From positions 192,718 to 256,717 of the forward strand of contig CAJJDP010000051.1 of the NCBI GenBank assembly GCA_905182995.1: 64,000 nt of DNA, written 5' to 3'. A model generated the notes under the pieces. That model ran no database searches. It was given only the letters and a program-made list of their open reading frames with translations, and was not told where the DNA came from. Both the position numbers and the translations under genes were made by a program. The DNA comes from Paramecium octaurelia. Taxonomy: Eukaryota; Ciliophora; Oligohymenophorea; Peniculida; Parameciidae. Of the stretch, positions 57,333-64,000 are shown piece by piece; the stretch's first letter is position 1; each line of letters opens with the position of its first letter.

Positions 57333-59068
57333 TCATAAAAATAATTAAATATCATCTTATATTTATTCAAATTTGGAAAGATAAGTTAAATTGTCTTCAA
57401 AAATGGTAGAATCCGATTCGGAAACGATTGGATCTATTTTAATAACTTTAATCAAAGCTTTAATGTCATAAGAAGGTATGAGAGTATTTGAACATTGGAT
57501 GTAAGAATATATGTAATGCATAGGGAAATTACCATCTTCTATTTAATTGGTTCCGACCTTTGGAAATATTAGTCTTCTTTCTACATCATTTATATATAAA
57601 TCTTCCAGATTGTATTCTTTTAATATGTTTTTGACTTAAATAACAAAAGTTGAATTAATAAATGGTTTAAGAGTCTATTATCTAAATTATTCCGCCTTAA
57701 CATCCTTTATCCTTGCATGTAATGGCAATGCCACGTAATCTCCAACTAAATAGGGGAAAAGCCCATTTTTAATGGCCACAATAAATTATTCACTTTCAAA
57801 TTTCTGGGTTTATAAGTACTTATTATAGGCAACACTTCTAAGTAATCTCATCATCAGATCTTTGGCTAAGGAAGAGTAAAAGCTGTTATCAAAAAGTTGA
57901 GTAATGAATGGAATAGGTTTTTATATCAAATACCTATACTCTTCAAATTGATTGAGAGCTCTTTCAATAAAGAGAAAGTTGTAATGAGCATTAATTAATA
58001 CCTAAGCTATGGCATACTTAATGTAAAAGATTTCTAGGTAAGAGAATTGAAGTGAAGTAAAATATGAAATCATCTATTCGAAATTAATTACACTTTCATA
58101 ATACACCCCTTTAAGTAATTCCTACAACATATTTTACAATTAAAGTTGATTTTTGTTCTCAAAAAATATCTTGATTATATCTTAATTGAAGATATACTCA
58201 ACAACATCTTTGGTTAGCTTATCAACTTCGAATCTGTCAATCCTCACTACATTATTACCTCTGTCTCTTTCCCATCTATTGGTGTAGAGGATTTCTTCAT
58301 GTGAAGCCTTTTTAGATGTATGTTTCTTAGAGACTTACTTAAGCAATTCATTTTGTGGTTATTATAGAGTTGGCAGATGAATGTAATTATCTTAGCACTC
58401 ATCAGACTATTTCCTTTATTTCTGATTCAAGTCCTTGACTGAAATATATCTAGACTGATGTTCAAGTTTATCACATTTATAGAGTCCATGAAAGAATCCT
58501 AATTATTAAAATGCATCTAAATTGGATTGTGATTTCCCGTGCTTAAATTAACTAACATAATTTGAATAAGGAGTGACTATTGATTTTTAAATATTGTTGG
58601 ATATTTGATCTATAGATTCCTGTTTAAATTGAGAATACTATTCCTTTTATAAAGTGGACAGTCTTTTGCTAATTCTATTTTTCTATTGGTGATGATCTGA
58701 TTATAATGTTGGTAGGAGAGAATGCAAATTGATTCTTTTGATTGCAATACTCAATTTATCGTCTTACTTTTGCTTTTGCTTGGCTCTCTCTTCCAAGAAA
58801 TGTTAAAACTTTTGAACCACTTCCTTATATTGTTAAATAGTGGTTGCATTGTTACTAGATTATTTCATATAAAAATTATCATAATTTGCATTTTCTCCTT
58901 TGTGACAAGTGTAAATTTCTTAAATTCAGTAATTTAGTTCTTTGCATCAGCGATATCATCTAATGTATCTAGTTCCACTAAGTCTTTCAAATTTACTTAC
59001 TTATTTTCTAGAACTTATCTTATTAAGTCACTCCAATATATAGTCTAAAATTAAAATTCAATCGTCAT
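57333..59068 (-). CDS. Large helical unknown protein (5' structure uncertain)
   Basis: From ATG 59068 (MTIEFQFQTIYWSDLIRQVL) an N-terminal helical part runs to ~58880 (DDIADAKNQITEFKKF). The main frame begins near 58868 (MKQSSNNATTIQQYKEVV) with a coiled coil (FLEERAKQKQKQDDK), a linker and a C-terminal globular part: RWERDRGNNVVRIDRFEVDK, FSYLEIFYIKYAIAQVLI, FDNSFYSSLAKDLMMRLLRS, NGLFPYLVGDYVALPLHAR. I could not find the splice that joins the two parts, so there may be one gene with a missed intron or two genes. No family recognised. TGA 57333-57335. Confidence 0.55.
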
Positions 59069-59336
59069 GTTAAGATCATCTTAAAAAAGTCTACCTTGAG
59101 TAGCATTATCAAATTCAGTTATTTACTGCTATTTTTTAATGATCCATCATTAAAATTTAATGATTTCTTAATATTTTACCTAACTATAAAATTAGTTCAT
59201 TTTTATAGAGATTCTGTAAATTTCAGAATTGAACTTCTCTACATATAAGATGAATACTTTAGATATATTAATTATTAATAGTGAGAAATAAACATCTAAT
59301 AAATTTAATATAAAAATAACAATCAAAACTAGAGCA
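59069..59336. other. Intergenic, nothing recognised
   Basis: About 270 AT-rich bases between two minus-strand genes; possibly includes missed 5' sequence of the downstream gene. Confidence 0.4.
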
Positions 59337-59860
59337 TCAAAAACTTAATTTTTATTTACTCATATTGTGAGTTCTATCTTCTTCATTTTCCTCCCATAAT
59401 TTCTTTATCAATAATTATATTTCTTCGTGAGTGAGAATTTCATTTTCTAATTTCATTTTCCAATAGTTTTCCTCAAAAAACCTACTATATCTAGATTTCT
59501 TAGATTTTTGGACTGTCGACATTCCTGCTTGCTCTTCGATATCAGATTATAGTTCAATCTAAGCAATTTTAATTTCTTATTATTAGAGATCTGAATGAGG
59601 TATTTGCTTAAAGAACTTGGTAATTTTTATCGAAGGCCCTTCCAATTATTTGATTTTGCTTTGCATAAATTCTAAGACCTTCATTTTATCCTTGTACAAT
59701 GGTAGGCCATTCCATTAAGCTTCCGCTTTTGCTCTCCAATCACCCCTAGTTGTTCCATATCTGCAAGTATAACTTATACTGTATTTATTATATACTATTT
59801 CATAGCTACATTCACAAACTTTTCCAATCCTTTGTCTATTTAGACTTCTTCTATACACAT
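59337..59860 (-). CDS. Charged unknown protein, ~162 residues
   Basis: With one 35-nt intron the frame is exact: MCIEEVQIDKGLEKFVNVAM joins GTTRGDWRAKAEAQWNGLP. An unspliced alternative frame there reads CECSYEIVYNKYSISYTC, but lacks an ATG. The C-terminal half is strongly helical (SRYSRFFEENYWKMKLENE, IQLLIKKLWEENEEDRTHN), faintly like an HMG or HMG-like three-helix domain. Function unknown. TGA 59337-59339. Confidence 0.55.
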
Positions 59861-60289
59861 TTTAAATTAAAAATAGCGGAAAATTATTATTATTATTAAT
59901 CAATTATTCATATTATTTCATTAAATAAATTTTGATTTCTCCCTATTAGTAAGAATACTGCTTTAGTAATCGATATAGCTTATGATATAAAATATCAAAC
60001 TCAATGGTATACTAGGATAGAATTAAGTATTTATTGCATATTAAAATTATGGTATTTTAACAGTTATAAATTCTCTTTTAAAGAAGATCCCTTTTTAGGA
60101 ACTAATCAGATTATTAATTACAATAATACCTTCTGTTTTTTTCTTACAAGAAGAAGTCAATGCAAAACTTAAAGTATTGTCTCAAAAATTTCCTAAAATC
60201 ATAACAATTATAAAAATTTTATTGAATTAAATGAAATTTAAATTCTAAATTTGTCAGGATTTTAAAATTACATTTATTTCATTAGAATA
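59861..60289. other. Intergenic, possibly with missed 5' exon
   Basis: About 430 bases. The plus strand from ~59960 is open for over 100 codons in the frame of the next gene (YTRIELSIYCILKLWYFNS) but without an ATG. It may be a missed 5' part, or chance given how rare TGA is at this composition. Confidence 0.35.
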
Positions 60290-60601
60290 ATGTTAGAAGG
60301 AATTTAGTTTAATATTTAAGATAATATGATCTATAATAAGAACTATTTATTAAAGTATTTATCCAGTTTTATTCATAGATGTTATTAGAACGATGAATAT
60401 GGAGCTTTAATAAAAGGTTTTCATTCAAACAATTATAAAAAACATTCTAAGCATTGAATGAAAGATTAAAGAGTCTGAGATATGACTCAAGAATCTCAAA
60501 ATGATTTATCTTCATAATTAGAAATAGACAAAATATTAAAGAAATTAGATCCATTAAATCTAATATCAAGGGGTTAAACAATATAATTTAATAAGAAATG
60601 A
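60290..60601 (+). CDS. Small unknown protein, 85 residues
   Basis: Two introns (35 and 19 nt) give an exact frame: MLEGIQFNIQDNMIYNKNYL, SSFIHRCYQNDEYGALIKAL, then KKSQNDLSSQLEIDKILKKL. Short, helical, with no membrane segment. A small subunit of a larger complex is plausible. No family recognised. TGA 60599-60601. Confidence 0.45.
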
Positions 60602-60714
60602 ATTGGTTTTGAAAGTTCCAATTCTAATCCAATTAAATATCTCTAACATTCTTGATGAATTATATTTTAAATTTATGTGTGATGAATATAATAGTTTCAT
60701 TTAAACAGATTAAA

Positions 60715-60770
60715 ATTCCTTTTTCAAAATTGGAATCCGTATTTTCTTTCCAATTCTTCATTCATTTAAT
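60715..60770 (-). promoter_or_regulatory. SECIS element in the selenoprotein W 3' UTR
   Basis: On the minus strand, 46 bases after the stop, ATGA (60761-60758) is followed by AG and a perfect 8-bp stem, AATTGGAA (60755-60748) with TTCCAATT (60735-60728). The 12-base apical loop AGAAAATACGGA carries the A-run. TTGA then closes the quartet (GA at 60725-60724). The order ATGA, ~11-12 nt, AA in the apical loop, stem, GA is that of eukaryotic SECIS elements, which recruit SBP2/eEFSec to decode UGA as selenocysteine. Confidence 0.78.
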
Positions 60771-60806
60771 CTCTTGAATATACCTATTACATTCAATATT
60801 GGCTTT

Positions 60807-61159
60807 TCATTCAACAAACCTAATCACTCTTTACATGATTTCAGCCACATTATCAGGTGTGATATTTCCTTGACCATTTTTTTTAGAATGGACCAATTCT
60901 TTTTATCCATCTGATTTAAATATGGTCACTTCAATATTTCCTGTTCTCTAAATGAATAGTCAAATAATATTACTGAATCAGGTGAATTTAAAGTGACTTC
61001 ACTTTTTGGATAGAGATGCTTCAAGCACACTTCAGCTAAAATAGCTTATGAACGATATCCTCATCCTGAACAATATTCAATATGAGCTCTTACTGGCAGA
61101 GCAGGATTTGCTTTCAATAATTCAACAGCTTTAGGAATTTGAGTGAAGAATTTACGCAT
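60807..61159 (-). CDS. SELENOW: Selenoprotein W (Rdx family, UGA-encoded Sec)
   Basis: A 108-residue thioredoxin-fold selenoprotein. After removal of a 26-nt intron (60948-60973) the frame is exact. It reads VRAHIEYCSG, then in-frame TGA (Sec33), GYRSQAILAEVCLKHLYP, and later RTGNIEVTIFKSDGQKELVH with SKKNGQGNITPDNVAEIM. Animal SelW has VVYCGAUGYKSKY and TGxFEVxVxGKLIHSKKKGDGYV, so the CxxU motif sits exactly at this TGA and both flanks are conserved. No intron can remove the TGA. A SECIS-like hairpin follows the true stop. SelW proteins bind glutathione and act in redox signalling. Start ATG 61159, TGA stop 60807-60809. Confidence 0.88.
61061..61063 (-). other. In-frame TGA read as selenocysteine
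   Basis: Codon 33 of the SelW gene, in C-S-G-U. The coding sequence continues with 75 conserved codons to a second TGA, which is the stop. The two TGAs must be told apart by the SECIS and context. Confidence 0.86.
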
Positions 61160-61182
61160 TAAAAATAATATTAGTATAAAAA

Positions 61183-61697
61183 ATGTATTATGACCAAGAT
61201 ATTGGTCCTTGGGACAATGATGAGATTAGACCGAGATCACGTTGTAATAACTCGCACACAAGCTCATTACATAAAAATATTAGTGATATCAAAGAAGTTA
61301 ATCATCTAACTCATTAAACCAACTCTGAAAGGAGAAATGAACTACCTAGACTTAAATTAAGTAATATTTCCCCTCGGGTGTTGACTAAAAAGTTATAAAA
61401 CAATGAATCAGTGAGAAAAAGGGAAGACTGGTCAGAATAGCATGCTTTTCCCTAATTACTCTAGAGGAATGCATTATAATAGATAAAAAGACAGAAACAC
61501 AGACATACCGAGATTAAGGTGGTTTTAGAAATCGAGAAAATTATTAGAAGGAATCTATTTTACATTCCAACTCACAAACATTCAATTTTAGAATGAATTA
61601 AAAAGACAAATAAATTAGTAGAAGCTTGGCTACGTGTACTATAATTCTTATATTGATAAATAGCTATTGCGTATTTTCCAAATAAATTACATTTTGA
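61183..61697 (+). CDS. Unknown basic protein, 161 residues, with DIGPW motif
   Basis: A 29-nt intron gives an exact frame. The N-terminus MYYDQDIGPWDNDEIRPRS shares D-[IV]-G-P-W-[SD]-[DN] with the gene at 42005. A basic, Asn/Ser-rich middle (RRNELPRLKLSNISPRVLTK) follows. The C-terminus has a hydrophobic stretch (ATCTIILILINSYCVF) that may be a membrane segment, if the intron is right. Divergent from the SelW gene with 23 bases between ATGs. TGA 61695-61697. Confidence 0.58.
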
Positions 61698-61903
61698 GTC
61701 ATTATGACATCTAAGTTTCATTTATAAAAAAATTTAATATAAATAAATATTTGATACAAAACAATTATTCTAAATATCAATATTACAAATAGTTTGTATT
61801 CATAACTTCAATAATTCCTGTTGTACTCTTACGCGATTTAACTATTATAGTATATATATACAATAATATATTACGGGTTAATTTATTTATAAAAATTAAG
61901 AAA

Positions 61904-62298
61904 ATGGAACAATTATTTTAAGGTGGTTGTCATTGTTGCAAAGTATAATTTGAATTCAATGGCCCTCTTGAAATGGAAGTAATCTAGTGTATTTGTTCTA
62001 TTTGTCGTATGAAATAAAACCATCATGTTCTAATTCCTCAGTCTAAGTTCAAGTTGTTGACAAGCATGGAAGAACTTAGTTTATACACTTTTAACACAAA
62101 ACAAGTAAACATTTAACTTACATTAAGGCTAAACATTACTTTTGTAAGACATGCGGAGTGTAATCCTTTTTTTATCCAAGATCTAATCCAAATATGGTAG
62201 CTGTAACAATTTATTGTTTGCAACTACCACAGAATGTCAAGCTAACCAAGGTCACCCAAGGACTCGAATAATCCATTAAAACCATGGTTCAGCCATGA
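61904..62298 (+). CDS. CENPV/GFA-domain zinc protein
   Basis: A 123-residue Gfa/CENP-V fold protein. Zinc ligands are seen in GGCHCCKVQFEF, CICSICRMKQNHHVLIP and HYFCKTCGVQSFFYPRSNP, with FKLLTSMEELSLYTFNTKQ between them. It aligns nearly end to end with the animal CENPV catalytic domain (GSCHCGAVRFEV, CNCSICKKKQNRHFIVP, FCKRCGVQSFYTPRSNP). The Gln of GVQSF is a TAA codon. One 23-nt intron gives an exact count. GFA-fold proteins include glutathione-dependent formaldehyde-activating enzymes. CENPV proper acts at centromeres and microtubules, and this short form is more likely an enzyme. TGA 62296-62298. Confidence 0.88.
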
Positions 62299-62656
62299 AA
62301 TTAATTTATTTTTTCATATGGATCACAAATCTTAAAATTGTCAAATTCTCATTCCAATTTCACCATAAAATAATTGTTCTCTAAATTCAAGTGAGGTAAT
62401 ACAAGATATTTAAGTAGAATATAATCTGAATTTGAGATTCCTGACATATATATACACATTTAATTTTACTAAATCTTATGTTTCTACATATAATTGTATA
62501 AAAATTAATTATATAGTCTATGTAACAATTATAGTTTATTTGGTACTTTAATTGGATAATGGAAATCTTATTTATTTGATAAATGTTTTATAAGATGAAC
62601 AGCTTTCTAAAATTAATTAGCTCATAATAAATACTCTTATTAAATTATTTAACTGA
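62299..62656. other. Intergenic, nothing recognised
   Basis: About 360 very AT-rich bases between two plus-strand genes. No repeat, RNA or coding signal supported. Confidence 0.45.
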
Positions 62657-63922
62657 ATGAAGGAATAAGGCAGGTATAGTAAATTAAGTGAAGAGGAAGC
62701 TGCTGCTTAATTTGAGTTGAGGTACTGATTGTGATTTACTTAAGAAAATAATAAATTATGGGTAATTTGCTAGAATAATACGAGAATAGTCAAAAAAATA
62801 AAAAGACATCCAAAACACCTAAAGCTTCAATGAATTAGTAAGAATTCATTGTGTTCAAAGAAAAGAAAACAGTATTAAAGAATCTGAAGAAGGAATCCAA
62901 ATAATTAAAACTCGTTAAAGAAGAATCTCCCCAATAGAATTCTACTCCTTCGGCAAAATCAGATGACGAATAAATCCAATATATTATGCAACCAATTCCA
63001 ATAGCATAACCTCCCTCCATTGTGAAGAGTGAGAGTGCTAATCTGAAGAAAATATTATTGAAGGATATAGGCAATATAGATTAGGAAATACAAAAGTTAA
63101 CCAGAGAAGCAAAGGACTTCGAAATGGATAAAATAGCGAATAAATCATAATATTCTTATTAATCTTCGAGTACCAATAATGTTGCTTAAAGGAAAAATCC
63201 TAGATAGAATTCATCTTCACAATAGCAACAATCAAAAGGATTTAATGAATCAAAGCAAAGACCATCAAGTAAGGAATCCCATATTTCAGAGTCATCATAT
63301 TAAAAAAAAGTTGAATTCTTCAAAGGAGTTTTGAGAAGCCAAAGTTTAAAGAAGCTGCCCCAATAATAATAAAAACACAAATTTTCTTCATAAAAGAATG
63401 GATCCGAAAAAAAAAATAATCAGTCTGTAAATAGAACAGTAACAATTGAATCAGAAAATAAAGAACCAACAACAAATAAGATATCATAAAGCGAACGCAA
63501 AACTTAAAGACTAACAATTAATAGAAGCCAAACCAAGTAGTATTCTCCTTTTGTTGAGAAGAAGTCAACTCCTATTAAAACTATGTTGAAAGTATAATTT
63601 AATTCAATTCCTGTTGGATCTAATTCCACTAAAAATAAAAGTGCATCCTATGCATGCTTTAATAAATAATAGGATTTTCATCATCACAAAGAATCGTATA
63701 ATAGTTAAGTTAATTTATAAAAAAATGAGTGCGTTGAAGCACAAATAGAGGAAGCAGTTTAATTATACAAAAATCTAAAGTCCTTAATGCAGAGCAAATC
63801 CACAGTTTTATAGATTAGAAAAGATGGAAATTAGATTCCCAAAAAGACTGCTGATTTTTTTGTAATTAATAATAATTTATTCTTAGTAACACAAGGAAAT
63901 ACCTAAGCCAACTTTATTCTGA
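62657..63922 (+). CDS. Ser/Gln/Lys-rich unknown protein, 405 residues
   Basis: Introns of 23 and 25 nt leave exactly 405 codons. The start MKEQGRYSKLSEEEAAAQFE is helical. Most of the rest is disordered, with heptad-like helices (LKKILLKDIGNIDQEIQKL, EAQIEEAVQLYKNLKSLMQS) and many Ser/Gln stretches. The second intron near the end determines the C-terminus (QHKEIPKPTLF); without it the frame would run off the window. No domain recognised; a cytoskeletal scaffold is possible. TGA 63920-63922. Confidence 0.62.
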
Positions 63923-64000
63923 TTAACAATTTTGATAATACAAGTTTAGTAAATTTATTTCTTAGAATAACAAATGCTTTTGTTATACATAAAATTAATA
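63923..64000. other. Window edge, intergenic
   Basis: 78 AT-rich bases after the last stop; nothing recognised. Confidence 0.4.

Noticed and set aside
1-64000. CRISPR arrays, bacterial operons, ribosome-binding sites, LTR elements or DNA transposons
   Set aside because: No regularly spaced repeats other than the four assembly duplications, no transposase or reverse-transcriptase motifs and no prokaryotic signals; the genes are intron-bearing ciliate genes.
1-64000. tRNA genes
   Set aside because: I looked for GTTCGAAT/GTTCAAAT-type T-loops with matching stems and saw none that fold; a tRNAscan run would be needed to exclude them.

Overview
This is eukaryotic nuclear DNA from a ciliate, most likely the macronuclear genome of a Paramecium-like species. 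It is very AT-rich, and conserved proteins read through only if TAA and TAG encode glutamine and TGA is the sole stop. Introns are tiny (mostly 20-35 nt, GTA...TAG). Neighbouring genes are often separated by only 15-60 bases, and the window carries a trichocyst-matrix-type secretory protein. About 40 protein genes can be modelled; for about 20 of them, subtracting the proposed introns leaves an exact number of codons.

Layout. 1-6.9 kb: 5' part of an XPF/ERCC4 repair nuclease, a DOT1-type methyltransferase, a coiled-coil protein, VPS26 (retromer) and an ankyrin protein. 7-14.4 kb: ArfGAP protein, unknown gene, TLDc-domain protein with a lipidation-type N-terminus, disordered protein, polytopic membrane protein, RING-H2 E3 ligase. 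14.6-21.2 kb: poorly resolved membrane protein, DBF4-type zinc finger protein, Hakai-like RING protein, two unknown proteins, protein kinase. 21.2-32.3 kb: a head-to-head pair of large paralogous PAS-domain membrane proteins sharing a ~100 bp spacer. 32-46 kb: MFSD1-type transporter, cyclic-nucleotide-gated K+ channel, three unknown proteins, BI-1/TMBIM-like membrane protein. 46.9-56 kb: B-box/coiled-coil/MORN protein, trichocyst matrix protein, second K+ channel, HMG-like protein, phosducin-like protein, P/Q/Y-rich protein. 57-64 kb: secreted Cys-rich peptide, large alpha-helical protein, small unknowns, selenoprotein W, CENPV/GFA-type protein and a Ser/Gln-rich protein.

The most notable item is the selenoprotein W gene (60807-61159). 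It has an in-frame TGA at the CxxU redox position and a convincing SECIS hairpin in its 3' UTR, in a genome where TGA is also the only stop. Four single-N positions (1860, 33688, 37574, 44526) are each flanked by apparently identical direct copies of 1.33-1.46 kb. These are almost certainly scaffolding artefacts, so genes there are listed once as complete and once as a truncated duplicate.

The genes are ordinary single-gene transcription units with no operon logic. Themes are membrane excitability and sensing (two CNG-K channels, two PAS membrane proteins), trafficking (VPS26, ArfGAP, MFSD1, trichocyst protein) and ubiquitin or chromatin factors. All introns and starts are inferred by eye from frame continuity and family similarity; no search was run.
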